DNA of 64,000 bases from Parvibaculum sedimenti (GTDB lineage: Bacteria > Pseudomonadota > Alphaproteobacteria > Parvibaculales > Parvibaculaceae), in contig NZ_WESC01000009.1 of assembly GCF_009184905.1 (NCBI RefSeq), forward strand, positions 62,001-126,000, given 5' to 3'. A program made the translations under genes and the position numbers. Shown one piece after another: positions 9,326 through 19,615 of this stretch. Within the stretch, counting starts at the first letter, position 1, and each line of letters opens with the position of its first letter. The notes beneath the pieces were generated by a model. That model was not told the origin of the DNA, ran no database searches, and worked only from the letters and a program-made list of their open reading frames with translations.

Positions 9326-9694
9326 ATGAAGCCCCGCTTCGCCGGGCAGCCGCTCATCGACGCCTATGGCGATGGCGGCTTCCGGCTTAACGAGCAGCGC
9401 TTCGAAGGCTCGATCCTGCTCACACCGCGCGGGCTTTATCCCTGGGCGCCGGGCAAGCTCAGGGACACGACGCGGGCGTCACTGGCACCGCTAATCGAAT
9501 GCGCGGACGAGTTCGATTTCCTGCTCGTGGGAAGCGGCGCAGGCTTCGCACAATTACCCAAGGATATTGTGGGTTTTCTGACCGAGGCGCGAATCGTGCC
9601 CGACGTGATGACGACAGGCGCTGCCTGCCGCACCTACAACATCCTGCGCTTTGAAGAGCGCCGCGTTGCAGCCGCATTGATCGCTGTTTCCTGA
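9326..9694 (+). CDS. Mth938-like (DUF498) protein, NDUFAF3 homologue
   Basis: 122-aa soluble protein of the Mth938/Xcc1710 fold, the bacterial counterpart of the mitochondrial complex I assembly factor NDUFAF3. Recognisable features are the IDAYGDGGFRLN start, the SILLTPRGLYPW strand, the central FLLVGSGAG and the VPDVMTTGAACRTYNILR stretch, all typical of the family. It starts 3 bases after secF. The secDF-NDUFAF3 order is, to my knowledge, shared by many alphaproteobacteria, and it has been used to argue that the factor acts during membrane insertion of complex I subunits. A second complex I factor homologue (NDUFAF6-like) is encoded at 10511. Confidence 0.9.
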   Translation: MKPRFAGQPLIDAYGDGGFRLNEQRFEGSILLTPRGLYPWAPGKLRDTTRASLAPLIECADEFDFLLVGSGAGFAQLPKDIVGFLTEARIVPDVMTTGAACRTYNILRFEERRVAAALIAVS

Positions 9695-9838
9695 ACTTAT
9701 GCCATACCGGAACGCTTGGCTTTTCGTTCCGAAGCTCCTAATTTTGCCAACATGAATCGCGACTCAATGCCGCGCGGCGACGTTACAGGGGGCCATGCGC
9801 GGCTGCCTAATTCTGATTAAACGCAGGGGGTAATCCTT

Positions 9839-10441
9839 ATGGCTGCAATTCTCACTTCTCTCCGGAACACGGTGATCGCGGGCTTCGTGCTTGCGGCTCT
9901 TCTTGTCCTGCTTTTCCTCAAGTCGGGTGGCTCGCTGGACTTCGCGTTCTGCGCCTTTTTCGTTCGCTGGCTCCATGTCGGCAGTGGCGTGATGTGGATC
10001 GGTCTGCTCTGGTATTTCAACTTCGTTCAGATCCCGAACATGCCCAAGATCCCCGATGAGCAGAAGCCGGCCATCGGCAAGGTCATCGCGCCGGCCGCGC
10101 TCTTCTGGTTCCGCTGGGGTGCCATGTCGACGATCTTCTTCGGTATCGTTCTCGCCTATCTCAACGGCTACCTGCTCGATGCATACACGCTGGGTGCCAC
10201 GAACGGCTTCGCTGTTCCGAAGGACACGGCGATCGGCATCGGCATGTGGCTCGGCACGATCATGTGGTTCAACGTCTGGTTCATCATCTGGCCGAACCAG
10301 AAGATCGCTCTCGGCATCGTCGACGCGCCTGCCGATGCGAAGCCGAAAGCCGCCCGCACGGCGATGCTCTTCTCGCGCACCAACACGATGCTGTCGGTCC
10401 CCATGCTCTTCGCCATGGTGTCGGCGCAGAACATCTACTGA
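9839..10441 (+). CDS. PuuD-like (urate hydroxylase N-terminal domain) membrane protein
   Basis: 200-aa polytopic inner-membrane protein with about five hydrophobic helices. The helix beginning RWLHVGSGVMWIG (His46) and the later WFNVWFIIWPNQK and RTNTMLSVPMLFAM segments resemble the membrane domain of PuuD-type urate hydroxylases, which in full form carry a C-terminal cytochrome c domain. No CxxCH haem-binding motif is present here, so it is a stand-alone membrane domain and urate oxidation cannot be assumed. Start ATG 9839 is preceded by GCAGGGGG (8 bases spacing). A strong terminator follows, closing this transcription unit. Confidence 0.75.
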   Translation: MAAILTSLRNTVIAGFVLAALLVLLFLKSGGSLDFAFCAFFVRWLHVGSGVMWIGLLWYFNFVQIPNMPKIPDEQKPAIGKVIAPAALFWFRWGAMSTIFFGIVLAYLNGYLLDAYTLGATNGFAVPKDTAIGIGMWLGTIMWFNVWFIIWPNQKIALGIVDAPADAKPKAARTAMLFSRTNTMLSVPMLFAMVSAQNIY

Positions 10442-10466
10442 TCGCTGGCATAGCGATTTACTGGAG

Positions 10467-10499
10467 CGGGGCCGTTGTCAAACGGCCCCGTTTCCTTTT
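10467..10499 (+). terminator. Rho-independent terminator after the PuuD-like gene
   Basis: A perfect 10-bp stem (CGGGGCCGTT / AACGGCCCCG) with a GTCA loop followed by TTTCCTTTT, 25 bases after the stop of the PuuD-like gene. The next gene starts only 12 bases beyond, so part of its leader lies in the T-tract and some read-through or a promoter inside the region is needed. Confidence 0.88.
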
Positions 10500-10510
10500 G
10501 GACTGTGACG

Positions 10511-11365
10511 ATGGATCAACATTCGACCGCCAACAGCCTGCGCGCCTGCCTCAATGATGTGAGGCGGCTCGATCACGATCGCTTTCTGTCGCTGCAATTC
10601 GTGCCCTCGGCGAAGCGTCCGGCGCTCATCGCGCTTTACGCCTTCAACGCCGAAATCGCCCGCGTGCCGGAGGTGGTGAGCGAGCCGATGCTCGGGCAAA
10701 TCAGGCTGCAATGGTGGCGCGATACGGTCGAGGCGCTATCAGACGGCGAGGCGAGGGGGCACGAGACGGCGGTCGCATTGGCCGAGACGCGAAGCGTCGC
10801 CCATTGGCCGCAGAAGGAATTGATCGCGCTGATCGACGCTCGCGAGCGCGATCTCGACGAGGCGCCCTTCGACAGCATGGCCGAACTCGAATCCTATGCC
10901 GAGGAAACATCGTCGCGGCTGATGATGTTGGCGGCACAAGTCCTTGCAGGCGAGAGCACCGATATGGCCGCCGCCGCGATCAAATCCGCCGGCGTCGCTT
11001 ACGCGTTGACAGGCCTGCTCCGCGCGCTGCCGCTCCACGCCTCGCAAGGACGGCTTTACCTGCCGCTCGACCTGCTGCGTTCCCACGACATCGATCCGCA
11101 TCGCATCTTTGCCGGCGAAATGTCGGAGACGCTGCGCAATGCAATCGGAGAGGTTGCGACGCGGGCGCGGGCGCTGCTGGCCGGGGCGCGCGCGCACAAG
11201 GTGGATCGCGCCGCGATTCCGGCGCTTCTGCCGGCGGCGCTCTGCGACCGTTACCTCAGAATGGTCACGGCGCCGGGATTCGATCCATTCCGTCAGTCTA
11301 CGGATGTGCCCGCATTCTCGCGGCAGCTGCGGATGGCAGCAAAGCAGCTCGCGGGCCGCTTCTGA
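10511..11365 (+). CDS. Squalene/phytoene synthase-fold protein, NDUFAF6-like
   Basis: 284 aa of the trans-isoprenyl diphosphate synthase (squalene/phytoene synthase) fold. The segment that in active synthases reads as an Asp-rich DDxxD motif is here ALYAFNAEIARV, followed by QIRLQWWRD. This matches the NDUFAF6-like branch, whose human member is a complex I assembly factor, better than carotenoid enzymes. No other carotenoid or hopanoid genes are nearby, whereas an NDUFAF3 homologue is at 9326. I infer a complex I assembly role, not prenyl condensation. Start ATG 10511 is chosen because the longer frame begins with a TTG inside the terminator stem. The stop abuts the trmFO stop (convergent). 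Confidence 0.8.
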   Translation: MDQHSTANSLRACLNDVRRLDHDRFLSLQFVPSAKRPALIALYAFNAEIARVPEVVSEPMLGQIRLQWWRDTVEALSDGEARGHETAVALAETRSVAHWPQKELIALIDARERDLDEAPFDSMAELESYAEETSSRLMMLAAQVLAGESTDMAAAAIKSAGVAYALTGLLRALPLHASQGRLYLPLDLLRSHDIDPHRIFAGEMSETLRNAIGEVATRARALLAGARAHKVDRAAIPALLPAALCDRYLRMVTAPGFDPFRQSTDVPAFSRQLRMAAKQLAGRF

Positions 11366-12760
11366 TTATTCCGCCGCTTCGGCTTTCTGTGCGATCCAGC
11401 CCGCGAGATCGGCGAGTGCGCGGCTCGTATGAGCGCGCTTTCGCGCAGGGCCTTTGGCCTTGCCGCGCGGGCGCTTGCCGTTCTCATCGAGGCCCGGCTC
11501 AACCGGCGGGAAGAGCCCGAAATTGACGTTCATCGGCTGGAAGGTCTCGGCATTCGCATCGCCTGTAATATGGGCGAGAAGCGCGCCGAGCGCCGTGGTG
11601 CGTGGCGGCACCGAAGGCGCGCGGTCCTGCCGCTCGGCGGCGGCGAAGCGTCCGGCGAGAAGCCCCATCGCGGCGCTTTCGACATAGCCCTCGACGCCCG
11701 TAACCTGACCAGCGAAGCGCAGGCGCGGCTCGCTCTTCAACCGCATCACGCCGTCGAGAAGCTTCGGGCTGTTGAGGAAGGTGTTGCGATGAAGGCCGCC
11801 GAGCCGCGCGAACTCAGCCTGGCCGAGACCCGGAATGGAGCGGAACACGCGCGTCTGTTCGCCATGCTTCAGTTTCGTCTGGAAGCCGACCATATTGTAG
11901 AGTGTGCCGAGCGCATTGTCCTGACGGAGCTGAACCACCGCATAGGGCTTCACCTCCGGGTTATGCGGATTGGTGAGGCCGACAGGCTTCATCGGGCCCC
12001 AGCGCAGCGTTTCAAGCCCGCGCTCCGCCATGACTTCGATCGGCAGGCAGCCCTCGAAATAGGGCGTGCTCTTTTCCCATTCCTTGAAGTCGCCTTTCTC
12101 TCCATCGAGAAGCGCCTGAACGAAGGCGTCGTATTCCTCGCGGGTCATCGGGCAGTTGATATAGTCCTTGCCTGTGCCGCCGGGGCCGACCTTGTCGTAG
12201 CGCGACTGAAACCAGCAGACGGACATGTCGATCGTCTCGCGATAGACGATCGGCGCGATGGCGTCGAAAAAGGCGAGCTCTTCGGCACCAGTGAGAGCGG
12301 CGATCGCTTCGCCCAAGGCGGCGGAGGTGAGCGGGCCGGTCGCCACGATCACATTGTCCCAGTCGGCAGGCGGAAGCCCTGCGACCTCGCCGCGCTCCAC
12401 GGTGACGAGCGGGTGAGCGTTGAGCTTTTCGGTGACATAGGCCGAGAACGCCTCGCGGTCGACGGCGAGCGCGCCACCCGCCGGCACCTTGGCGACATTC
12501 GCCGCTTCCATGACAAGCGAACCCAAGCGGCGCATTTCTTCGTGGAGAAGGCCGACTGCATTCTGCTCGTAATCGTCGGAGCGGAAGGAGTTGGAACAGA
12601 CGAGTTCCGCGAAGCCGTCGCTCTGATGCGCGTCGGTTTTAACCAGTGGCCGCATTTCATGCAGCAACACCGGAACGCCAGCCTGTGCAAGCTGCCAGGC
12701 GGCCTCGGAACCGGCCATGCCGGCGCCGATCACATGAACGGGTTTGATGTCCTGGGTCAT
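11366..12760 (-). CDS. trmFO: Methylenetetrahydrofolate-tRNA-(uracil-5-)-methyltransferase TrmFO
   Basis: Flavoprotein that forms 5-methyluridine at position 54 of tRNA using methylenetetrahydrofolate and FADH2. The 464-aa product opens with the FAD-binding [17 protein letters not shown] and contains the family signatures [37 protein letters not shown] and [13 protein letters not shown] chose ATG 12760 ([10 protein letters not shown]), which places the Rossmann strand close to the N-terminus; ATG 12778 would add six residues, and the frame stays open further upstream towards the amidase gene. It has no upstream partner in the tRNA-methylation pathway here. Confidence 0.95.
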   Translation of the reverse strand: MTQDIKPVHVIGAGMAGSEAAWQLAQAGVPVLLHEMRPLVKTDAHQSDGFAELVCSNSFRSDDYEQNAVGLLHEEMRRLGSLVMEAANVAKVPAGGALAVDREAFSAYVTEKLNAHPLVTVERGEVAGLPPADWDNVIVATGPLTSAALGEAIAALTGAEELAFFDAIAPIVYRETIDMSVCWFQSRYDKVGPGGTGKDYINCPMTREEYDAFVQALLDGEKGDFKEWEKSTPYFEGCLPIEVMAERGLETLRWGPMKPVGLTNPHNPEVKPYAVVQLRQDNALGTLYNMVGFQTKLKHGEQTRVFRSIPGLGQAEFARLGGLHRNTFLNSPKLLDGVMRLKSEPRLRFAGQVTGVEGYVESAAMGLLAGRFAAAERQDRAPSVPPRTTALGALLAHITGDANAETFQPMNVNFGLFPPVEPGLDENGKRPRGKAKGPARKRAHTSRALADLAGWIAQKAEAAE

Positions 12761-12830
12761 GGGCCGAGGAGATAGCATAGCGGGCAGTTCCGGAGAAGCC
12801 TCCCGAACTGCCGCGCCGCTTTCATCCGTT

Positions 12831-14258
12831 TCAGTCCCAGATCTGGGGCCGCTTGTCCTTCCAGGACCGCGCTTGTTCAAGCTGTGCCGCGAGCCGCAGC
12901 AGCAGCGCTTCCTCGCCGAAGCGCCCGGCGAACATGATGCCCACGGGGAGCCCGTCCGCCGACCAGTGTAGCGGCAGCGAAATGGCGGGCTGGCCGGTCG
13001 CGTTTTCGAGCGCCGTGAAGGGCACGTAATCGAGCACCGGCGCGAAGGCCGCCACCGGATCGCGCTCCGTGATGTCGATGGTGCCGAGCTTGAGCGGCGG
13101 GCTGCCGAGCGTCGGCGTCAGCCATACATCATGCGACTCCATGAAGCGAGCCATGAGCCGGGACATGATCTGAATCTGCGCGATCGACATCTGATACTGG
13201 ACGGCGGTGACCTGCTTGCCCGCCTGATAAAGGCCCCAGGTCAGCCCTTCGAGCTCATTGTCGCTCGGCGTGCGGCCGGTCATCATCGCATGAACGTCGA
13301 TCTGCATGGCGAGGCCCGAGGCCCAGAGCGCCATGAAGGCGCCCGAGAGCATTTCCATCGGAAGTTCGGGTGCCGCCTCCACAACCTCATGGCCGAGATC
13401 GGCGAGAAGCTTCGCCGTCTCCTCGACACCTTTCACGCCTTCCGCGTGAACCTTCTTGCCGTCCAGAGCGGTGACGCTATAGGCGACGCGGAGCTTGCCG
13501 GGCTTCTGCTTCAGCTCGTCAAGGAAGGGCCGCGTGACCGGCGGCGCGTAATAAGGATCGCCCGCTTCCGCACCATGCGTGCAATCGAGCATGGCCGCTG
13601 TGTCGCGTACGCTGCGCGAGACGATATGTTCGGCAATGAGGCCGCCCATGATATCGCCGATGTCTGGACCGAGCGGATTGCGCCCGCGCGTCGGCTTGAG
13701 GCCGACAAGGCCGCAGCACGATGCCGGAATGCGGATGGAGCCGCCTCCGTCATTCGCATGCGCAATGGGAACGATGCCCGCCGCGACCGCGGCCGCCGAG
13801 CCGCCGGACGAGCCGCCCGTCGAATGCGCAGGGTTCCAAGGATTATGTGCCGGACCGTAGAAGGCGCTTTCGGTCGTGGGCAGCAGGCCGAATTCCGGCA
13901 CGTTGGTCTTGCCGAGAACGACGACGCCCGATTTCTTGAACCGCGCCGTAAGCGTCGAATCCCGCGTTGCCGGAACGCCGCTCATGAAGCGCGAGCCGGA
14001 TTGCGTGGGCACGCCCGCAAAGTCGCCAAGAATATCCTTGAGCAGGAAGGGAACGCCCTTGAATGGGCCGTCGACAGGTGCCTTCGCCGTGGCCCGTCCC
14101 TGATCGTACATCTTGGTGACGACAGCGTTGAGCGTCGGATTGTGCTTCTCGATCCGCGCGATCGCTTCCTCGGCCAGTTCCGCTGCCGAAACCTGTCCGC
14201 TTTTTACGAGCTCCGCGAGCCCGAGGGCGTCATGCGACGCATATTCCGAAATCCCCAC
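12831..14258 (-). CDS. Amidase of the amidase-signature family
   Basis: 475-aa hydrolase of C-N amide bonds. The Ser-cisSer-Lys triad is visible: Lys74 in FLLKDILG, Ser150 in [16 protein letters not shown] and Ser174 in [12 protein letters not shown]. The overall sequence ([30 protein letters not shown]) resembles 6-aminohexanoate cyclic-dimer hydrolase and related secondary amidases more than GatA, and no gatC/gatB is nearby, so a catabolic or detoxifying amidase is more likely than tRNA amidotransferase. No signal peptide: cytoplasmic. Start ATG 14258 ([17 protein letters not shown]); AGGTAACAG upstream provides a moderate ribosome site. Confidence 0.9.
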   Translation of the reverse strand: MGISEYASHDALGLAELVKSGQVSAAELAEEAIARIEKHNPTLNAVVTKMYDQGRATAKAPVDGPFKGVPFLLKDILGDFAGVPTQSGSRFMSGVPATRDSTLTARFKKSGVVVLGKTNVPEFGLLPTTESAFYGPAHNPWNPAHSTGGSSGGSAAAVAAGIVPIAHANDGGGSIRIPASCCGLVGLKPTRGRNPLGPDIGDIMGGLIAEHIVSRSVRDTAAMLDCTHGAEAGDPYYAPPVTRPFLDELKQKPGKLRVAYSVTALDGKKVHAEGVKGVEETAKLLADLGHEVVEAAPELPMEMLSGAFMALWASGLAMQIDVHAMMTGRTPSDNELEGLTWGLYQAGKQVTAVQYQMSIAQIQIMSRLMARFMESHDVWLTPTLGSPPLKLGTIDITERDPVAAFAPVLDYVPFTALENATGQPAISLPLHWSADGLPVGIMFAGRFGEEALLLRLAAQLEQARSWKDKRPQIWD

Positions 14259-14354
14259 CTGTTACCTCCGCGAACGATGCGGGCAGGCTCTCATGCGGCC
14301 CGCCTTCCTCCTCAAAGATTAGGCGGAGAATTCTCCAACGCAAAGACCGAAGCG

Positions 14355-16463
14355 TCAGACCGTAACGTGGGAGTAGGGAAAAGGCGGCTCGCCTTCGAAT
14401 GTCGGCCCTTCGATCACCGGATCATCGCCGCCCTTCCACGGCTTCACCGCAAAGCGGCTGCGGCGCAACACGGCGGCACCCTCTGGCCCCGCGTCTTTCG
14501 AAACGTCGCACACATTGACGAGCTCAACTGTCGCGCCTTCCTCCGTCAACGTTGCTATGCCGAAGCCATGGGCGTTGGAATCGAGAAAGGAGAGGCCGGG
14601 GCTCGCGCGCTCATTGCGGAACATGGCGCCGATCTTCATCGAATTGGTGTAGTTGGTGAGGATGCCGGCCCGCAATCCGTTCACCAGCGTATTGTTGAAA
14701 TTCTCGAGCTTCTTGTCCCCGTCGTCGATCTCGACGGCGCGGTGGAAGAGGGCGCTTTTACGCGCGCCGCGTTCGGCGCCGCGATACATGGAGCCGGAGC
14801 TGATCCCGGTGGTCACGAATTCGACAGCGGAATAAGTGAGGGCTTCCGCATCCGGATCGACGGGCAGGCGTCCGACGATATGCGCGTGATAATCGCCAGA
14901 GCAGGAAATCACATTGCCGATCCCGGCTTCTTTCAGAAAGCTCATCAGCTCCTTCAGCTCGCCGGGATAGCCCTGCCAGGCATCGATGCCGACATAACCA
15001 TCCTCAAGCCCCGCGAATGGCAGGCTCGCAAAGTCGATCCGCATGGCGAGGGCAGGCACGCTGTTCGCCCAGATGCGCCAACGCGCCTTCGACGATTGCA
15101 TCACGGATTTGAACCACGATTTCTGGGGCCCGCCCATATGCGTGCCCGGAGGCGCGGCGCGGCGCGGATTGTCGATTTCGCGGTCCTTGTAGGAGAGTTT
15201 CGCCGGCGGATTGCCCTGCGCTGCGCTTCGGCCAGCGTCGAGTGTCTTCACAATCCGCACAGGCGGCAGCGGCGCGCCCTTGACCAGCGCCTTCACTTCT
15301 TCGCTCATCACGGGCGGGCTGCGATAGCTCCGCAGATCGGTGATGACGAGGTCAAGCATCTTGCCCCACGAGAAGGCGCGGTAGATGCCGAGGCTGCCGA
15401 TGGCTTTGAGATTATCCGTTCCCTGAAAAAGGAAATTCGCGTCCGGCTCACCCATCGGCGCATCGGCAACCTTTACCGGCGTGAAGTCATGAGCTTGAGG
15501 CTTCACACCGCCAAAATCGGGCGCGTCGGAAAGAAGCGCGGGCACGAATTCGAACCAGGCCTGATTGGCCGCGAGCTTGCGTTTCTGCGCGGGGCTGCCG
15601 TCGCCATAATACGTGTCGTGCGACTGCCAGCAATCATTCGTGAATTCGTGGTCGTCCCATGTATGGATGAAGGGAAAGCGGGCGCGCGCCGCCTGCAGGT
15701 CGGGATCGGTGAGGTAGAGCTTGTAGAGGAAGCGGTAATCGGCAAGCGTTACGGCTGCTTGTCCGCCGCTTTGCCAGTTGGTGCGCTTGCCATCCGGCAC
15801 CCACGGCGTCGAACCGTTCGGCAGCGGCCCGATGAGACGCGCGGGCTTCTCTTCCTCCGGCACGTCACCCGTATGTTCATAGATGAAATCGCCGAGGTGA
15901 AGGACGAACTCGATCCGATCCTCCGGCTTCGCGGCGATGTCATCATTCACAAGGCGGCGATAGGCCCCGTAATAGCCTTGCTCGTAATTCTGACAGCAGA
16001 GGAAGGCGAAACGCACGGGACGTTTTGCATCACGCGGCGGCGCAGTGCGGGTTCGGCCGGAGAATGGCGCCTGATCGCTGCCGGCGAAGAAACGATAGTA
16101 GTAATGCGTGTCGGGCCTGAGCTCGTTCACCAAAACGCGCACCGTATGATCAGTCTCGGGCAACGCGCGCACGGCGCGTTCGACGATGAGTTTCGTAAAA
16201 GCCTCATCCTCCGCCACCTGAACATAGAGGTCGATCGCGTCGCTCGGCGCGCCATCCACTCGCTCGACCCGCGTCCAGAGCATGACGGCGTGAGGCTGCG
16301 GATCGCCGGAAGCGAGGCCCTGCGGGAAGTGATAGAGGCCTGTGTCTGCGGCGGCGCGATTAAGCACCGAGGCGAAGGGCAGGGGCGCGGCGCTCACCGC
16401 AAAGCAGCCCGCCGTGGCGGCAAAGAGCCTCAAAAATTCGCGGCGATCGAATCCGGTCATCAT
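14355..16463 (-). CDS. Alkaline phosphatase D family protein (PhoD-like), Tat-exported
   Basis: 702-aa metallophosphoesterase. The N-terminus has a twin-arginine leader (DRREFLRLF, RR at 7-8) and a hydrophobic stretch ending near AAADTG, so it is predicted to be folded in the cytoplasm and exported by Tat. The mature protein begins with the PhoD N-terminal domain (FPQGLASGDPQPHAVMLWTRV, with a beta-sandwich and RTAPP) and then the catalytic domain: LHLGDFIYEH metal site, FIHTWDDHEFTNDCW and, near the end, SCSGDYHAHIVGRL. PhoD enzymes hydrolyse phosphodiesters and phosphomonoesters using Fe/Ca. It is larger than Bacillus PhoD (about 580 aa), with extra sequence in the middle. ATG 16460 is an equivalent start. 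Confidence 0.9.
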   Translation of the reverse strand: MMTGFDRREFLRLFAATAGCFAVSAAPLPFASVLNRAAADTGLYHFPQGLASGDPQPHAVMLWTRVERVDGAPSDAIDLYVQVAEDEAFTKLIVERAVRALPETDHTVRVLVNELRPDTHYYYRFFAGSDQAPFSGRTRTAPPRDAKRPVRFAFLCCQNYEQGYYGAYRRLVNDDIAAKPEDRIEFVLHLGDFIYEHTGDVPEEEKPARLIGPLPNGSTPWVPDGKRTNWQSGGQAAVTLADYRFLYKLYLTDPDLQAARARFPFIHTWDDHEFTNDCWQSHDTYYGDGSPAQKRKLAANQAWFEFVPALLSDAPDFGGVKPQAHDFTPVKVADAPMGEPDANFLFQGTDNLKAIGSLGIYRAFSWGKMLDLVITDLRSYRSPPVMSEEVKALVKGAPLPPVRIVKTLDAGRSAAQGNPPAKLSYKDREIDNPRRAAPPGTHMGGPQKSWFKSVMQSSKARWRIWANSVPALAMRIDFASLPFAGLEDGYVGIDAWQGYPGELKELMSFLKEAGIGNVISCSGDYHAHIVGRLPVDPDAEALTYSAVEFVTTGISSGSMYRGAERGARKSALFHRAVEIDDGDKKLENFNNTLVNGLRAGILTNYTNSMKIGAMFRNERASPGLSFLDSNAHGFGIATLTEEGATVELVNVCDVSKDAGPEGAAVLRRSRFAVKPWKGGDDPVIEGPTFEGEPPFPYSHVTV

Positions 16464-16478
16464 GCCCCCGAAACCCAG

Positions 16479-19400
16479 TCAGCCGCCTTTATAGGCGTTT
16501 TGCGCGAGAGGGGGAACCGCCCCACATTTCGCCCGCTCGGGCTTCTTCGGTTTCGATGCGGAGACCGTCTTGCCGGGCCGACGTTTGAAGAGCTCCGCGA
16601 GGTAGTGTCCCGTATAGCTGCGCGGTTCCTTCGCCACATCTTCCGGAGTGCCAACAGCGACAATCTCGCCGCCCGCGTCGCCGCCTTCCGGGCCAAGGTC
16701 GAGGATCCAGTCCGCCGTCTTGATGACTTCGAGATTGTGCTCGATGACGACAACCGAATTTCCCTGCGCCACGAGCTCGTGAAGCACTTCGAGAAGCTTC
16801 GCGACATCGTGGAAATGGAGACCGGTGGTCGGTTCGTCGAGAATATAGATCGTGCGGCCCGTCGAGCGGCGCGACAGTTCCTTTGAGAGCTTCACGCGCT
16901 GCGCCTCGCCGCCGGAAAGCGTCGTCGCCTGTTGGCCGACCTTGATATAGCCGAGGCCGACGCGCTGAAGCACTTCCATCTTCTCGCGCACGGCGGGCAC
17001 CGCCTTGAAGAAGTCCGCCGCCTCATCGACCGTCATTTCGAGGATGTCGGCGATCGACTTGCCCTTGAACTTCACTTCCAGCGTCTCGCGATTGTAGCGA
17101 TGCCCGTGGCAGGAATCGCATTCGACATAGACGTCGGGCAGGAAGTGCATCTCGATCTTGATGACGCCATCGCCCTGACAGGCTTCGCAGCGCCCACCCT
17201 TGACGTTGAACGAGAAGCGTCCCGCCTTGTAGCCGCGCGCGCGCGCCTCGGGCAGTTCCGCGAACCAGTCGCGAATGAAGGTGAAGGCGCCAGTATAAGT
17301 CGCAGGGTTCGAGCGCGGCGTGCGGCCGATGGGCGACTGGTCGATGTCGATGATCTTGTCGAGATGTTCGAGACCGAATATCTCGTCGAAATCGCCGGGA
17401 TGGTCGCGGGTGTCGGTCAGACGCCGCGCCACGGCCTTGTAGATCGTCTCGATAAGGAGTGTCGACTTTCCGCCGCCCGACACGCCAGTAACGCAGGTGA
17501 AGGTGCCGAGCGGAATTTCCGCCGTCACATTCTTCAGGTTGTTTTCCTTCGCACCCGTAACCTTGAGCCACTTGCCGTTGCCCTTGCGGCGCGTCGCGGG
17601 AACCTCGATCTGGCGGAAGCCGGTGAGATACTGTCCCGTCAGACTGTTCGGGTTCGCCATGATCTCTTCGGGCGTGCCCTCGGCGACGACCTCGCCGCCA
17701 TGAATGCCCGCGCCGGGGCCGATATCGACCACATAATCCGCGAGCCGGATCGCATCTTCGTCATGTTCGACGACGATCACCGTATTGCCGAGATCGCGCA
17801 GGCGCTTCAGCGTTTCGAGCAGACGGTCATTGTCGCGCTGGTGAAGACCGATGGAGGGCTCGTCGAGCACATAGAGGACGCCAGTGAGCCCGGAGCCGAT
17901 CTGCGAGGCAAGCCGGATGCGCTGACTTTCGCCGCCCGACAGCGTTCCCGAATTCCGCGCCAGCGTCAGATATTCGAGACCGACATTGTTGAGGAAGTGA
18001 AGCCGCTCGCGGATTTCCTTCAGCACACGGCCCGCGATCTCGTTCTGTTTCGCGGTCAGATGCTGCGAGAGTTCCGAGAACCAGCGATCCGCATCGCGGA
18101 TCGACATGTCGGTGACTTCACCGATATGCAGCTTGTTGATCTTGACGGCCAGCGCTTCGGGCTTCAGCCGGTAGCCGCCGCAATCGTCGCAACGCGTGAT
18201 GCCCTGAAAGCGCTCGATTTCCTCGCGCGACCATGAAGAATCCGTCTCGCGCCAACGCCGCTCGAGATTGGGTATGACGCCCTCAAAAGGCTTCGTCGTC
18301 TTGTAGGAGCGAAGCCCATCATCATAGGCGAAGGTCACCGGCTCTTCACCCGTGCCGTAAAGCACGACCTGCTGCGCCTTCTTCGACAATTGCGACCAGG
18401 GCATGGTGACCGAGAACTTGTAGGCCTTGGCCAGACTGTCCAGCGTCTGGGTGTAATAGGGCGAGGTCGATTTCGACCAGGGCGCGATGGCGCCATCGCG
18501 AAGCGAAAGCCCGTGATCCGGCACGACGAGGTCCGGGTCCATGTAATGCTGCGTGCCGAGACCGTCGCAGGCCGGGCAGGCGCCGAAAGGATTGTTGAAG
18601 GAGAAAAGACGGGGTTCGATCTCGTCGATGGTGAAGCCCGAAACGGGGCAGGCAAAACGCGACGAGAAAATGATGCGCTCCGGCTCCGCGCCTTTCTTGG
18701 CGTCGGCGAATTCGACCACAGCAATACCATCGGCAAGGCCGAGCGCGATTTCGAAACTGTCGGCGAGACGGTTGCCGAGATCGTCGCGCACGACGATACG
18801 GTCGACGACCACGTCGATGTCGTGTTTCAGCTTCTTGTTGAGCGCGGGCACGCTGTCGATTTCATGGAAGGTGCCGTCGACCTTCACACGCTGGAAGCCC
18901 TTGCGCTGAAGCTCGCCGAACTCCTTACGGTATTCGCCCTTGCGGCCGCGCACGATAGGCGCGAGCAGATAGAGCCGCGTACCCTCGGGCAGCGCCATGA
19001 CGCGATCGACCATCTGGCTGACCGTCTGGCTTTCGATGGGAAGGCCGGTCGCGGGTGAATAGGGAACGCCGATGCGCGCCCAGAGGAGGCGCATATAGTC
19101 GTAGATCTCGGTGACAGTGCCGACCGTCGAGCGCGGATTGCGCGAGGTCGTTTTCTGCTCGATCGAGATGGCCGGCGAGAGGCCGTCGATCTGGTCGACA
19201 TCCGGCTTCTGCATCATTTCGAGGAATTGCCGCGCATAGGCCGAAAGGCTTTCGACATAGCGCCGCTGGCCCTCGGCATAGATCGTGTCGAAGGCAAGCG
19301 ATGACTTGCCAGACCCCGAAAGCCCGGTGATGACGATCAGCTTGTCGCGAGGCAGTTCGATCGAAATATTCTTGAGGTTGTGCTCCCGCGCGCCGCGAAC

Positions 19401-19487
19401 GGCGAGAACTCTCGAAGAGGCCGGGGAAGCCGGACGCGCCGCGTCAGCCATGGGGCGTTTACTCGTTGACTTGCGAGGGGAGGACAT
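16479..19487 (-). CDS. uvrA: Excinuclease ABC subunit A
   Basis: DNA damage-recognition ATPase of nucleotide excision repair; about 1000 aa, as expected. Two ABC ATPase modules are clear: Walker [13 protein letters not shown] near the N-terminus and [10 protein letters not shown] in the second half, each with its signature ([27 protein letters not shown]) and Walker B/His loops ([24 protein letters not shown]). Zinc-finger Cys pairs are visible (CPACDGLG region, CEACQGDG...CDSCHGHRY). Start is uncertain: ATG 19487 is preferred; ATG 19451 and TTG 19520 are also possible. A LexA-type box lies about 130 bases upstream (19616-19630), which implies SOS induction. Confidence 0.97.
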   Translation of the reverse strand: MSSPRKSTSKRPMADAARPASPASSRVLAVRGAREHNLKNISIELPRDKLIVITGLSGSGKSSLAFDTIYAEGQRRYVESLSAYARQFLEMMQKPDVDQIDGLSPAISIEQKTTSRNPRSTVGTVTEIYDYMRLLWARIGVPYSPATGLPIESQTVSQMVDRVMALPEGTRLYLLAPIVRGRKGEYRKEFGELQRKGFQRVKVDGTFHEIDSVPALNKKLKHDIDVVVDRIVVRDDLGNRLADSFEIALGLADGIAVVEFADAKKGAEPERIIFSSRFACPVSGFTIDEIEPRLFSFNNPFGACPACDGLGTQHYMDPDLVVPDHGLSLRDGAIAPWSKSTSPYYTQTLDSLAKAYKFSVTMPWSQLSKKAQQVVLYGTGEEPVTFAYDDGLRSYKTTKPFEGVIPNLERRWRETDSSWSREEIERFQGITRCDDCGGYRLKPEALAVKINKLHIGEVTDMSIRDADRWFSELSQHLTAKQNEIAGRVLKEIRERLHFLNNVGLEYLTLARNSGTLSGGESQRIRLASQIGSGLTGVLYVLDEPSIGLHQRDNDRLLETLKRLRDLGNTVIVVEHDEDAIRLADYVVDIGPGAGIHGGEVVAEGTPEEIMANPNSLTGQYLTGFRQIEVPATRRKGNGKWLKVTGAKENNLKNVTAEIPLGTFTCVTGVSGGGKSTLLIETIYKAVARRLTDTRDHPGDFDEIFGLEHLDKIIDIDQSPIGRTPRSNPATYTGAFTFIRDWFAELPEARARGYKAGRFSFNVKGGRCEACQGDGVIKIEMHFLPDVYVECDSCHGHRYNRETLEVKFKGKSIADILEMTVDEAADFFKAVPAVREKMEVLQRVGLGYIKVGQQATTLSGGEAQRVKLSKELSRRSTGRTIYILDEPTTGLHFHDVAKLLEVLHELVAQGNSVVVIEHNLEVIKTADWILDLGPEGGDAGGEIVAVGTPEDVAKEPRSYTGHYLAELFKRRPGKTVSASKPKKPERAKCGAVPPLAQNAYKGG

Positions 19488-19615
19488 TCGCTCTGCAATG
19501 TAGGTTATCGGACGCCGCAAACAAGCGCCGCGCTGCCGGGATCAAATCGAGGAGATCTCGCATGGTCGAATCTTCGTTCTTGATCCCATTTTGACTTTCA
19601 CGGCGCAGGAAGCAA

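Noticed and set aside
13131-16886. 1251-codon plus-strand reading frame opposite the amidase, phoD and uvrA genes
   Set aside because: It has no recognisable domain, is Arg/Ala/Gly/His-rich as expected for antisense of GC-rich coding DNA, and the reverse strand carries three well-supported genes.
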